64,000 nucleotides of DNA from Kibdelosporangium banguiense. GTDB lineage: Bacteria > Actinomycetota > Actinomycetes > Mycobacteriales > Pseudonocardiaceae. A program made the position numbers and the translations under genes. The notes below the pieces were generated by a model that searched no databases, was not told where the DNA came from, and worked only from the letters and a program-made list of their open reading frames with translations. This document shows, in pieces, positions 36,291 through 45,649 of this stretch (position 1 is the stretch's first letter; the number at the start of each line of letters is the position of its first letter). The DNA is taken from the NCBI RefSeq assembly GCF_017876405.1, contig NZ_JAGINW010000001.1, positions 10,057,203 through 10,121,202 on the forward strand. Reading direction: 5' to 3'.

Positions 36291-37541
36291 TCAGGAACGG
36301 GCGACCCGGTAGACAACCGTGCCGTGTGACGGGACGCTGGCCGAGATGGCACTTGAGGTCGTGCTTGTCTGACCGGTCCACGCGTCCCGCAGAGTGAACG
36401 AATTCCCGGACAGCCCGATCGCGACGGCTGTCGTGCTGACGGTGGTGGTGCCGCTTCCCTGGTTGAACAGGGCGACCGCCACATCGCCGTTGGCCAGCCG
36501 CTTGGCCAGCACCCGGCGGGTACCGTCGTTGCTGACCTGGGTGGCCTGCAGACCGAGACTGTCCTGGTTGATCGCGATGAGGTTCTGGTTCTTCAGGATC
36601 GTCGTGGTCGCCGGGTTCATGCTCCGCAGGTCGTTGCCCGCGATCAGCGGCGAGGCCATGATCGCCCAGAGCGCGAAGTGGCTGCGCATCTCGGTGTCGG
36701 TCATGCCGCCACGGCCGACCTCCATCATGTCCTGATCGTTGAAGCTTCCCGGCCGCGCGTACGAGGCCAGCGGCACCGTGACGTTCACGATGTTCTGGAT
36801 GCCCATCGGGTAGCCGTTGGTCTGCCCGGTGTTCCACCTGTTGGTGATGTCCTCGGTGGTACGCCACATGTTCGCCACGTCACCCCAGTTGCGCCGCGGC
36901 CCGGTCTTGTCGTGGATGCTGTTGGGATTGATGCTGAACACGATCTGCCTGCCACTGGCGGCAAGCGCGTCACGCATCCTGGCGAACGTACGCACCTGCT
37001 CGTCGATCGTGCCCGTGGGCGAACACCAGTCGTACTTCAGATAGTCCACGCCCCACGCGGCGAACTGGCGGGCGTCCTGCACCTCGTGCCCGCGGCTGCC
37101 GGTCGCACCCGGATAGGCGTTGAAGTACTGAGCGCAGGTCTTGTCCAGCGGTGCCTGATAGATACCGAACTTGAGCCCCTTGCTGTGGATGTAGTCGCCG
37201 AGCGCCTTCATGCCACTGGGGAACCGGCTCGGGTTGCCCTGCAGGTTGCCGGCCGAGTCACGGTTGGGGTTGAACCAGCAGTCGTCGACCACGACATACT
37301 TGTAACCCGCATCGCGCATGCCGGAGTTGACCATCGCGTCGGCCGTCTGCCTGATCAAGGTCTCGCTGATGTTGCAGCCGAACGTGTTCCACGTGTTCCA
37401 GCCCATCGGCGGCGTGCGCGCCACACCGTTTTCCAGTGCCTGCGCGGAATTTGCCGACGATACAGCCGACATTCCAGTCAGCAGCAACAGCCCGGACACG
37501 ACGGTCGCCAGCCGGCGGCGGGCCAGGCAGGTCATAGTCAC
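36291..37541 (-). CDS. Secreted GH27 alpha-galactosidase / beta-L-arabinopyranosidase-type enzyme
   Basis: This ~416-residue protein has a Sec signal peptide (RRRLATVVSGLLLLTGMSAV). The GH27 barrel begins TPPMGWNTWNTFGCN; the nucleophile Asp is in YLKYDWC (near 171) and the acid/base Asp in SFNDQDMMEVG. A beta-sandwich domain closes the protein. GH27 enzymes remove alpha-galactose or beta-L-arabinopyranose from plant polysaccharides; the neighbours favour arabinogalactan. GTG at 37541 is chosen (AAGGGAG 6 bases away); ATG at 37535 is possible. It is the last gene of a seven-gene minus-strand operon, 16 bases after the GH30 gene. Confidence 0.92.
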   Translation of the reverse strand: MTMTCLARRRLATVVSGLLLLTGMSAVSSANSAQALENGVARTPPMGWNTWNTFGCNISETLIRQTADAMVNSGMRDAGYKYVVVDDCWFNPNRDSAGNLQGNPSRFPSGMKALGDYIHSKGLKFGIYQAPLDKTCAQYFNAYPGATGSRGHEVQDARQFAAWGVDYLKYDWCSPTGTIDEQVRTFARMRDALAASGRQIVFSINPNSIHDKTGPRRNWGDVANMWRTTEDITNRWNTGQTNGYPMGIQNIVNVTVPLASYARPGSFNDQDMMEVGRGGMTDTEMRSHFALWAIMASPLIAGNDLRSMNPATTTILKNQNLIAINQDSLGLQATQVSNDGTRRVLAKRLANGDVAVALFNQGSGTTTVSTTAVAIGLSGNSFTLRDAWTGQTSTTSSAISASVPSHGTVVYRVARS

Positions 37542-37557
37542 TGTGGTCTCCCTTCTG

Positions 37558-38955
37558 CTATCCACTGGTGATCCGGTAGGTCACCAGCGACCGCGCCGGA
37601 ACGGTCGCCGAGAACGCGCCACCGTTGATCCCCGCTGCCGGCTGCTGGGCCATGTTGTTGGAGTTGTTGGTCAGGTACGGGGTGGCAGTCCCGGTTGTCA
37701 CACCACTGTTGCGCAAGGTGTACGACATGGGCGTGGCGCTGGTACCGGTGTTGAGCGCGACCACCACCAGGGAACCGTCACTGTTGCGGAACGCCGACAG
37801 CCGCAGGTTGCCATCCCCTGACATCGCACCGATGCGGGTGGCGCCGGGACGGATGTAGCGGCTGTACCCGGCCATGGCCCACAGCCGCTTGGACACCGTG
37901 TAGCTGCTGCCGTTTCCCTGGATGAACGCCCGGGTGTTGTTGAGCGACACCGCGTACCAGTAGACGTACCCGTTGACGTTCCCGCCGGTGAGGGCGGTAT
38001 GGATGGAGTTGGCGACTGTGAACCCGTCATAGCCGCCACGGTCGTCCCAGTTGGTGTTCCAGGAGCTGGAACTGCTGCCCGGCGACCATTCCGACATCCA
38101 GGTGGGCCGCCCGCCCACGGACAACGGCGAGGTCGGCGCACTGCTGTAGTGATGTCCGGTGTGGAGAGAAACCCACCGGTTGGCTTCCTGGTCCGCGAGG
38201 ATCGCCGAGGCGTAGGAGCGTTGGTCGTTCCAGCCCACGGGGTCGCAACAGGCGAGTTTGAGCCCGGCCGCGCCCGCGATCGGCCCGACTGTCCTGGCGA
38301 ACTCCGCGGCCTGCGCCGGGGTGAACCGCATCGAGGAATAGTCGGTGGTGTAGTTGGGTTCGTTGGTGAACCCCAGATCGGTGATCTTGATGCCTTCCTG
38401 GGCGTAGAACTTCGTATACTGCACCAGGTAGTTGGCGTACGCCCGGCGCCAGTCGCCGCTGCCGCACGAGGCGCCCTGCAGGCCGCACAACGAGCCGCCG
38501 TTGGCTTCGTTGCCGTTGGTCTTCATGTAGCCGGGCGCGCTCCATGCGTTGGCATAGAAGCGATTGACGCCATAGGACTGTGCTTTCTTCGACAGCCATA
38601 CCTGGCCGTCGTCGTCGCCATTCCAGACATAGCGGGGTGTGGCGTTCGGGCCGCCCGGGTTGGTCGGCTGGATGGAACTGCCGCTTGAGCTGATCCCGAG
38701 CCGCACGATGCTCAGCCCGGCACCGGTGGTGCGGTTGAAGAGCAGATCGAGCACCTGTTGCTGATTGGCCGCGGACATGGCGCGGATGACGTTGGTCCGC
38801 CCGAACGCCTGGGAGAACCCGAATCCGTCGATCGGCTGGTACACCACAGCGCCGTCGATGGTCGCCGCGGCCGCGGCGTGCGCTGGAGGCTGGTTCAGCA
38901 AAACGCACGCCAGTGACATCGTCACGGCGAGGCAACGTTTGGAGTTACGAAGCAT
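37558..38955 (-). CDS. Secreted GH30 glycosidase, likely endo-beta-1,6-galactanase
   Basis: This 465-residue protein has a signal peptide ending near AHAAAA. The GH30 barrel starts YQPIDGFGFSQAFGR; the acid/base Glu199 is in GFTNEPN and the nucleophile Glu289 in WMSEWSPG, with a C-terminal beta-sandwich. GH30 includes endo-beta-1,6-galactanases, xylanases and glucanases; the galactanase assignment is inferred from similarity of layout and from the GH27/GH43/fucosidase neighbours. The gene is third-last positionally downstream of GH95 (45-base gap). Confidence 0.87.
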   Translation of the reverse strand: MLRNSKRCLAVTMSLACVLLNQPPAHAAAAATIDGAVVYQPIDGFGFSQAFGRTNVIRAMSAANQQQVLDLLFNRTTGAGLSIVRLGISSSGSSIQPTNPGGPNATPRYVWNGDDDGQVWLSKKAQSYGVNRFYANAWSAPGYMKTNGNEANGGSLCGLQGASCGSGDWRRAYANYLVQYTKFYAQEGIKITDLGFTNEPNYTTDYSSMRFTPAQAAEFARTVGPIAGAAGLKLACCDPVGWNDQRSYASAILADQEANRWVSLHTGHHYSSAPTSPLSVGGRPTWMSEWSPGSSSSSWNTNWDDRGGYDGFTVANSIHTALTGGNVNGYVYWYAVSLNNTRAFIQGNGSSYTVSKRLWAMAGYSRYIRPGATRIGAMSGDGNLRLSAFRNSDGSLVVVALNTGTSATPMSYTLRNSGVTTGTATPYLTNNSNNMAQQPAAGINGGAFSATVPARSLVTYRITSG

Positions 38956-39000
38956 GGTGAAACCTCATCAGTGCGGAGTCATCGCTCCACCGTCGTGCGC

Positions 39001-41418
39001 TCATCGGGCGGTCGCGCGATAGGTGTGGCCGGCCTGGACGGGGAACTCGATCAGGTCGGTCTCGGGTTTTGCCGGCTGGATCACGGTGCTGCTTGTCTCG
39101 TCACGTATCTCGTAGGTGCCGGTGAACATCCGGCTACGGACCCTTGCCGTGCCGCTGCGGTCCGCGGTGAGGGACAGCTCGGTGATCCGGCTGGTGCTCC
39201 ACGCGGCGCCGACTGTGTATCCGCCGCGTCCACGCAATCCTGTGACGCGCCCGGTCGGCCAGGCCGCCGGCAACGCGGGCAGCAGGTGCAGTTCGTTGTT
39301 GTGGCTGTGCAGCAGCATTTCGGCGATACCGGAGGTCGCGCCGAAGTTGCCGTCGATCTGGAACGGCGGGTGCAGGTCGAACACGTTGGGCGCGAGCCTG
39401 GCAGGGGTCACGAGGTCACGGATCAGTTTGTGGGCCCGGGCGCCCTCTTCCATCCGGGCCCAGTAGTTGATCTTCCAGGCGAGTGACCAGCCGGTTCCGG
39501 CGTCCCCGCGCAGCTCCAGGGTCCGGCGGGCGGCCGAGAACAACTGCGGCGTACCACGTTTGGTGATCTGGTTGCTGGGATGCAGACCGTACAGGTGCGA
39601 GATGTGCCGGTGCCCCGGCTCGGTCTCCACCCAGTCGTAAAGCCATTCCTGGATGTTCCCGCGCGAGCCGACCTTCATCGGGGCCAGCCGGTTGCGGGCC
39701 GCCACCACCTGCCCGCGGAAGTCGGCGTCCACGCCCAGTACCTCGCTGGCACGAGCGCACCCGTCGAACAGGTCCCGCAGGATCTGCATGTCCATTGTGG
39801 GCCCCGCACACACGCTCACGTTCGCGTGATGAGCCAGCTCCGGCGAGTTCGACGGGTTGGTCACCAACGACTTCAGCGTCGGTTCCTCCACCAGCGTGTC
39901 GAGGAAGAACTGGGCGGCACCCTTCATCGCGGGATAGTTGGACCGCAGGAACCCCACGTCACCGGTGAACCGGTACTGGTCCCAGATCAACGTGGACAAC
40001 CATGCACCGCCGGTCTGCCACATGCCCCACAGCGCCCCGTCGACGACCGAGGAGCCTCGCCATCCGTCGGTGTTGTGGTGGGTGACCCAGCCTCGGGCGC
40101 CGTACTGCACCTGTGCCGTACGAGTACCGGTGACCGTGAGGTCGTTGATCATCTTGAAGACCGGCTCTTGGCACTCGGCGAGGTTCGTCGTGTTGACGGG
40201 CCAGTAGTTCATCGGCAGGTTGGCGTTGATCGTGTACTTCGAGTCCCACGGCGGGGCCATCTGCTCGTTCCAGATGCCCTGCAGGTTGGCCGGTTGGGTA
40301 CCGGGCCGGGAGGAGGAGATCAGCAGGTACCGGCCGTACTGGAACAGCAGGGCCGAGAACTGCGGGTCGTTGACCGAGTTGTGCTGGGAGATCCGGACGT
40401 CCGTCGGCTGGTCGGCCGCTGAGGTCCGTCCCAGGTCGACAGTCGTGCGGCCGAACAGCCTTTGGTAGTCGGCTACGTGCCGGGCGAGAAGAGTGTCGTA
40501 CGGCGTGCCCTGAGCGGAGCTGAGGCGGCCCCTCGCGATGCCCTGGTAGTCGCCGTTGACGTTGCGGTAGTCGACGTAACTGGTGCCGACCGAGATCAGC
40601 AGCGTCACACTGTTCGCATTGGACACTCGAAGTGTTCCGCCGGAGCTGGTGGTGGTCCCGCCTGTGGCGATCGCCTTGGCCAGCGCGAGGAACCGCACTG
40701 TTCCGGCAATGCCCCGCTGATCGCCGGACCGGCCGTCCACCGCGATCGTGGAACTGTCCGGACTGGACGCCGTCACCCGTTGCGGAGACGTGAAAGACGC
40801 CGAGAACGAGATCGAATTCGGGGTCTCCGCGGTCAGGCGCATGGCGATCACCTGGTCGGGAGCGCTCGCGATCACCTCACGCCGGTACCGCACATTGTTC
40901 GCCACATAGGTGACCACCGTTGTGGCTGTGGTCAGATCCAGCCACCGCTGGTAACCGGATATCCCACTCGCACCGGGCAAGGTGATCCTGAGGTCGCCCA
41001 CGGGCTGATAGGCCAGCTGACCGCCCGGACTGCCGAGCATCGTCTGGTTGATCAGATCCTGGGCCTGCGACCATTGGTTTGCGAACACCCGCCGCCGGAT
41101 CTCCGCCAGATTGGCCGCACCTCGTGGATTGCTGTAGTCATGCGGACCGCCGGCCCATACTGTGTCCTCGTTGAGCTGCAACCGCTCCGTGTCGGTGTTG
41201 CCGAACACCATCGCGCCGAGGCGGCCATTGCCGATCGGCAGAGCACGAAGCCAGTCCGAACCGGCCGACCTGTCATACCACAGCGCCAGGTCGTTGACCG
41301 CACGTACCTCCGGAGGCGCGAGCGACCCGGCACGGGCAGCCTCCGTCCACTGAAACGGCAACAGCACGGCACCCGCGGCACCGGCCTTCAACGCTTGCCG
41401 TCGCGTCAGATCCGACAT
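39001..41418 (-). CDS. Secreted GH95 alpha-L-fucosidase / alpha-L-galactosidase
   Basis: This 805-residue protein has a Tat signal (LTRRQALKAGAAGAVLLP). Family GH95 is shown by ALPIGNGRLGAMVFG, RLQLNEDTVWAGGP, the active-site strand INANLPMNYWP and PFQIDGNFGATSGIAEMLL. GH95 inverting enzymes release terminal alpha-1,2-L-fucose, or L-galactose, as found on xyloglucan and arabinogalactan proteins. The start at 41418 follows GGAGGA by 5 bases; the long upstream extension lies inside the ThuA gene. It is co-transcribed, 20 bases after the ThuA gene. Confidence 0.93.
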   Translation of the reverse strand: MSDLTRRQALKAGAAGAVLLPFQWTEAARAGSLAPPEVRAVNDLALWYDRSAGSDWLRALPIGNGRLGAMVFGNTDTERLQLNEDTVWAGGPHDYSNPRGAANLAEIRRRVFANQWSQAQDLINQTMLGSPGGQLAYQPVGDLRITLPGASGISGYQRWLDLTTATTVVTYVANNVRYRREVIASAPDQVIAMRLTAETPNSISFSASFTSPQRVTASSPDSSTIAVDGRSGDQRGIAGTVRFLALAKAIATGGTTTSSGGTLRVSNANSVTLLISVGTSYVDYRNVNGDYQGIARGRLSSAQGTPYDTLLARHVADYQRLFGRTTVDLGRTSAADQPTDVRISQHNSVNDPQFSALLFQYGRYLLISSSRPGTQPANLQGIWNEQMAPPWDSKYTINANLPMNYWPVNTTNLAECQEPVFKMINDLTVTGTRTAQVQYGARGWVTHHNTDGWRGSSVVDGALWGMWQTGGAWLSTLIWDQYRFTGDVGFLRSNYPAMKGAAQFFLDTLVEEPTLKSLVTNPSNSPELAHHANVSVCAGPTMDMQILRDLFDGCARASEVLGVDADFRGQVVAARNRLAPMKVGSRGNIQEWLYDWVETEPGHRHISHLYGLHPSNQITKRGTPQLFSAARRTLELRGDAGTGWSLAWKINYWARMEEGARAHKLIRDLVTPARLAPNVFDLHPPFQIDGNFGATSGIAEMLLHSHNNELHLLPALPAAWPTGRVTGLRGRGGYTVGAAWSTSRITELSLTADRSGTARVRSRMFTGTYEIRDETSSTVIQPAKPETDLIEFPVQAGHTYRATAR

Positions 41419-41438
41419 CTGGGTCCTCCACTCACGAG

Positions 41439-42185
41439 TCAGACGGCGCGGGCGGCCACCCGGATACCGCCAAGGAGCATGCGGGTGAACAAAGCGTCTG
41501 AATAGGACTGAATGGTGTGGCCGAGGCCGGTGTACCAGGCCCGCCCGGCACCCACCGCACGCCACCAGGTGATCGGGTGGTCCGCGCCCATCGTGCCACC
41601 GCGGTAGGTCGACTCGTCCAGCCGCGTCAACACGTTCACCCGGCCTCGCGGGTTCGTACGATAGTTGTACCACTCGTCGAAACGACTCCAGACTGCCGGC
41701 AGATGCGCGGTCGAGTCGTTGGTGCGGTTCTCGACGATGACCGACGCCTGTTGCTGCGCGGGATGCGACGCGAAGTACGCACCGACAAGATCGCCGTACC
41801 AGGGCCAGTTGTACTCGGTGTCGGCAGCGGCGTGCACGCCGACATACCCACCGCCACCGTTCACATAGGACTCGAATGCCACCTGTTGGGCGGCGTTGAG
41901 CACGTCGCCGGTGGTCGAGAGCCACACGACCGCCTGGTACTGGGCCAGGTTCTGTGTGGTGAAGCGGCCGGCGTCCTCGGTCGCGTCGACGGTGAAACCG
42001 TTGCGCGTACCGAGCTGCCGGATCGCGGCGATCCCGGCGGGGATGGAGTCGTGCCGGAATCCCGCGGTCTTGGAGAACACCAGAACCCTGGTCACGGGCG
42101 CGGCAATGGCCACGGCTGGGAACAGGGCAAGCCCACTGGCGGTGATGCCGGACAACACCGACCGGCGGGTGATCTCGTGTGCCAT
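41439..42185 (-). CDS. Secreted ThuA-like domain protein
   Basis: This 248-residue protein has a Tat signal (HEITRRSVLSGITASG). The ThuA fold, a class-I amidotransferase-like fold, is shown by RVLVFSKTAGFRHDSI, AVVWLSTTGDVL, GGYVGVHAAADTEYNWPWYG and RAWYTGLGHT. ThuA proteins act in 3-keto-trehalose and related oxidised-sugar metabolism and, in actinomycetes, often sit with or are fused to sugar dehydrogenase-PKD proteins. Here the next gene is such a dehydrogenase, 10 bases away. The exact reaction is unknown. Confidence 0.88.
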   Translation of the reverse strand: MAHEITRRSVLSGITASGLALFPAVAIAAPVTRVLVFSKTAGFRHDSIPAGIAAIRQLGTRNGFTVDATEDAGRFTTQNLAQYQAVVWLSTTGDVLNAAQQVAFESYVNGGGGYVGVHAAADTEYNWPWYGDLVGAYFASHPAQQQASVIVENRTNDSTAHLPAVWSRFDEWYNYRTNPRGRVNVLTRLDESTYRGGTMGADHPITWWRAVGAGRAWYTGLGHTIQSYSDALFTRMLLGGIRVAARAV

Positions 42186-42195
42186 GACGGACCTT

Positions 42196-44625
42196 TCAGC
42201 CGGAGATGGTGAACGCGTCCAGGTCGAACAGGTAGCCCGTCCCGCTGACCCTCCTGAACACGAGGAACAGCTGGGTCGTGCCGGCCGGCGCGGCGGACAG
42301 CGATGTCGAGACGGTGGTGAAGGTGTCCCAGCTTCCGGTGTTCGGCACCGTCACCGAGCCGAGCAGCGTGCCGGTGGCCGAGCCTGCACGGACCTCGAGG
42401 GTGCCGCCGGCACCGCCGGAGGAAGCCCTGGCGGAGATGCTCCCGCCCGCGCTGGGCAGTGTGTAGGGCGTAAAGGAGATCCAGTCGCCGTTGTCGGTGT
42501 AACCGACCGTCGTCCCACCCTCGGCACCGGCGTGCTGCGCGGTCTGGATGCCCTGCTGCGCCGAGAAATGCTCGCCCTGCCGATGGCGAGGCTGGAGTGT
42601 ACGGAGGCTGTGGGTGGTCAGCCCGCCGTTGTCGGTGTACTCGGCGTCGAGCACACCGTAGATGTTGGCGGCCGGGTCATGCTCACCATCGGCCGGTGTG
42701 GCGATCGTGCCGGAGCAACCGTTGACCGACGTCAGTTCGTGGTTGTGGCTGTCGTGGCCGAGCAGGTAGCGGACCTTGACGCGGCCGCAGTCGATGCTCA
42801 CGTCCTCCGGATCGGACACCGCGACCTGGAAGTTCACCCGGTCACCGAAGGAGAACAAGGTTCCGTTGGCCGGTGTGGACAGTGTGACCGAGGGTGCGGT
42901 GTTGCCGACTGAGATCTGCACGTTCGCCGTGCCGGTGAGCCCTTGCGGGTCCCGCACGGTCAGCGTGACCGTGTAGTTTCCGTTGGAGTTGTAGGTCTTC
43001 GTGGGGTTCGCTGCGGTGGACGAGGTGCCGTCGCCGAAGTTCCACTGATAGGTCAGCGCACCACCCTCAGGGTCGGAACTGCCCGCCGAGGAGAACGTCA
43101 CGGTCAGCGGCGCCGGTCCGGACGTCCTGTTCGCCGCGGCTTTCGCGATCGGATTACGGTTCTGCCTGCCGATGTGCTCGATCCGCCACAACGCCTGGTT
43201 GTTCGAGCCCGTACCGTAGTCCAGCACGTACAGTGCCCCGTCCGGGCCGAACGCCATGTCCATGACCTGGGTCCCGGTCCAGGGGAACGCCCCGATGTCA
43301 CCGACCCCGCCACTGGAGGTGACTTCGATCGCCTTGATCCAGCGGCGGCCGTACTCACCGGCGAAGAACCGGCCGTCCAGCGACTGAGGGAACTTGACCG
43401 AGGAGCTCAGGTTGGGATCGAACCGGTAGACGGGACCGCCCATCGGCGACTCCGAACCGGTGCCGAACTCCGGCGGGGTTCCGTTGTCACCCGCGTACTT
43501 GATCCACGCCGGCTTCACCGGTGGAAGCTTCTGCAAACCGGTGTTGCGGAAGGAATTGTTGACCGGCCCGCCCGCGCAGTCGAATTTCGCCCCCGACGGG
43601 CCTGACGGGAACTGGAAGTCGGTGTAGGTCTCGGCCTGGGTGTTCGTGCCGGTGCAGTACGGCCAGCCGTAGTTGCCCGCGCTGGTGATCCGGTTGAACT
43701 CCACCTGGCCGCTCGGCCCGCGGCCGGCGTTCGTGGTGCCCGCGTCCGGGCCGTAGTCGCCGAGATAGACCACGCCGGTCGCCTTGTCCACGCTCATCCG
43801 GAACGGGTTACGCAATCCCATCGCGTAGATCTCCGGCCGCGTCTGCGCGGTGCCGGCCGGGAACAGGTTCCCTGCAGGAATCGTGTACGTCCCATCCGGC
43901 TGCGGCTTGATCCGCAACAGCTTGCCCCGCAGGTCATTGGTATTGCCGGCGGTACGTTGCGCGTCGTACTGCGGATTGCGGTTCGTGCGCTCGTCGATCG
44001 GCGTGTAGCCACTGGACTGGAACGGGTTGGAGTCGTCACCTGTGGTCAGATAGAGGTTTCCGGCCGCGTCGAAGTCGATGTCGCCGCCCACGTGGCAACA
44101 CAGGCCTCGGTCGTTGGCCACCCGCAACACGATCCGCTCGCTGGCCATGTCCAGGGTATTGCCAGTGGTGAGCGTGAACCGGGACAGCCGCAGCTCGCCC
44201 TTCCAGCGGTCCCATTCCGCCTGCGAGCCCTCCGACGGTGCGTCACCGCCTGGAGTGGACAGCCGGGCGGAGTAGTACAGCCAGATGTACCGGTTCGTGG
44301 CGAAACCAGGGTCGGCCGCGACGCCCTGCAAGCCTTCTTCATCGTGTGAGTAGACGTTCAGCTTTCCTGCGGTGGCGGTGTTCCCGGCCGCGTCGGTGAT
44401 CCGGACTGTGCCGTCGCGCGCCGTGTGCACCACCGAACGGTTCGGCAACACCGCGAGCGACATCGCCTCACCGAGCTCACCGCCGCCGGACGCAAGCTGC
44501 ACCTGCTGGTAGTCAGCGGGCGGAATGACCGATCCCGCCTGGGCGGCCGCCGGTGCGATCGCGAGAGCACCGATCGCCACCGCCAGCACGAAGAGACATC
44601 TGCGAACTCGGACATGATTGTTCAT
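42196..44625 (-). CDS. Secreted sugar dehydrogenase (glucose/sorbosone type) with PKD and CBM6-like domains
   Basis: This 809-residue protein has a Sec signal (CLFVLAVAIGALAIAPAAAQ). A six-bladed PQQ-type propeller covers ~35-465 (EEGLQGVAADPGF, GDIDFDAAGNLYLTTGDD, MGLRNPFRMSVD). It is followed by a PKD domain (LTYQWNFGDGTSSTAANPTK), an Ig-like segment and a CBM6-like C-terminus (VGYTDNGDWISFTPY). It probably oxidises sugars released from polymers outside the cell. The start at 44625 has AGGAGA 6 bases upstream. It lies 10 bases after the esterase gene and 10 before the ThuA gene. Confidence 0.9.
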   Translation of the reverse strand: MNNHVRVRRCLFVLAVAIGALAIAPAAAQAGSVIPPADYQQVQLASGGGELGEAMSLAVLPNRSVVHTARDGTVRITDAAGNTATAGKLNVYSHDEEGLQGVAADPGFATNRYIWLYYSARLSTPGGDAPSEGSQAEWDRWKGELRLSRFTLTTGNTLDMASERIVLRVANDRGLCCHVGGDIDFDAAGNLYLTTGDDSNPFQSSGYTPIDERTNRNPQYDAQRTAGNTNDLRGKLLRIKPQPDGTYTIPAGNLFPAGTAQTRPEIYAMGLRNPFRMSVDKATGVVYLGDYGPDAGTTNAGRGPSGQVEFNRITSAGNYGWPYCTGTNTQAETYTDFQFPSGPSGAKFDCAGGPVNNSFRNTGLQKLPPVKPAWIKYAGDNGTPPEFGTGSESPMGGPVYRFDPNLSSSVKFPQSLDGRFFAGEYGRRWIKAIEVTSSGGVGDIGAFPWTGTQVMDMAFGPDGALYVLDYGTGSNNQALWRIEHIGRQNRNPIAKAAANRTSGPAPLTVTFSSAGSSDPEGGALTYQWNFGDGTSSTAANPTKTYNSNGNYTVTLTVRDPQGLTGTANVQISVGNTAPSVTLSTPANGTLFSFGDRVNFQVAVSDPEDVSIDCGRVKVRYLLGHDSHNHELTSVNGCSGTIATPADGEHDPAANIYGVLDAEYTDNGGLTTHSLRTLQPRHRQGEHFSAQQGIQTAQHAGAEGGTTVGYTDNGDWISFTPYTLPSAGGSISARASSGGAGGTLEVRAGSATGTLLGSVTVPNTGSWDTFTTVSTSLSAAPAGTTQLFLVFRRVSGTGYLFDLDAFTISG

Positions 44626-44635
44626 CGTGGTTCTC

Positions 44636-45562
44636 CTAGAACTGGGTGAAGAACCGCCATGTCTCGCCCGGCAGCCAGGTGCACTGGCCCTTGATGTTCG
44701 CGGGGGCATCCCGGTTCGCGCCGTCACACGGACTCGCGTCGTGGCCTCCGTCGTACGCGGCCCAGACAACTGGATAGCCGGCCCGGCATCCGGAATAGGT
44801 GGTGATGATGTGGGTCCGGCTGTCACGTGCGGGTTCTCGCGGGTTCTGCGCTGCGCAACCGTTGTTGCGAACGAACTGGTCTCGCAGTGACCGGCCGGCC
44901 GAGATACCCAGTACTCCGTCGCTGACGCCGTGTGCGGCGAAGTACGCGATGGGTTGTGTGCCGCCGCTGCATCCGCTTATCTGTGCGCCGGAGTAGGCCG
45001 CGACCGCGCGGAAGACGTTCGGCCGGGCACACGCGAGCGCGTAGCTCATGCCACCGCCCCAACTGAAGCCAACAGCGAAGCGCTTGGTTGTTTCGACGCA
45101 GAGGTCGTTCTCGATCCGGTTGATCACGTTGTCGACGAAGGTCACGTCCTCACCACCGGCATTGCCCCAGCCGTTACCCAGGCCCTGAGGCGCCACGAAG
45201 ATGGTGCTGTTACCGGACAGCCGCAACAGGCCGTAGTACTGCCAGTACTGCGGGTTCACCGTCCGGCCGGTGGCCACGTCGGTGGCCGTACCGCCCCGCC
45301 AATGGAACCCGAAGACCAGGCGATACGGCGTGCGGTTGTTGTAGTTGTCGGGGACCTTCAGGATGAAACTGCGGTTCTTCCCACTGCTCTGGATCGTGTA
45401 CGTCCCGTTCCCCAGCGTCGGGGCCTTGCCGCACCCTGCCGACGCCGCGGTGATGCCCACATCCGTAGCCGACGTGGTCGCGCTGGCACTGTGTCCCGTG
45501 CCCACGGCGGCCACGAGAAGTGTCGCGACCGCGACAGATCGGCAGAAAGTTCGCCACCTCAT
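44636..45562 (-). CDS. Secreted CE1-like (feruloyl/acetyl xylan) esterase
   Basis: This 308-residue protein has a signal peptide. The PHB-depolymerase/CE1 fold is shown by RSFILKVPDNYNNRTPYRLV, the nucleophile elbow GFSWGG and a late DGGHDASPCDG catalytic His region. Paired cysteines suggest an extracellular disulfide-bonded enzyme. It could free ferulate or acetyl groups from arabinoxylan. A close paralogue lies at 54378-55289. The start at 45562 is chosen for its signal peptide and GAGGAG 9 bases upstream. It lies 87 bases after the GH29 gene. Confidence 0.85.
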   Translation of the reverse strand: MRWRTFCRSVAVATLLVAAVGTGHSASATTSATDVGITAASAGCGKAPTLGNGTYTIQSSGKNRSFILKVPDNYNNRTPYRLVFGFHWRGGTATDVATGRTVNPQYWQYYGLLRLSGNSTIFVAPQGLGNGWGNAGGEDVTFVDNVINRIENDLCVETTKRFAVGFSWGGGMSYALACARPNVFRAVAAYSGAQISGCSGGTQPIAYFAAHGVSDGVLGISAGRSLRDQFVRNNGCAAQNPREPARDSRTHIITTYSGCRAGYPVVWAAYDGGHDASPCDGANRDAPANIKGQCTWLPGETWRFFTQF

Positions 45563-45649
45563 GATTCGTAACTCCTCAGTTCTCTGGGCAGGCGCCCGCC
45601 ACACCGGAACGCCACAGGCGCCGCGGGTAGATGGTTCCAATGGAGACGG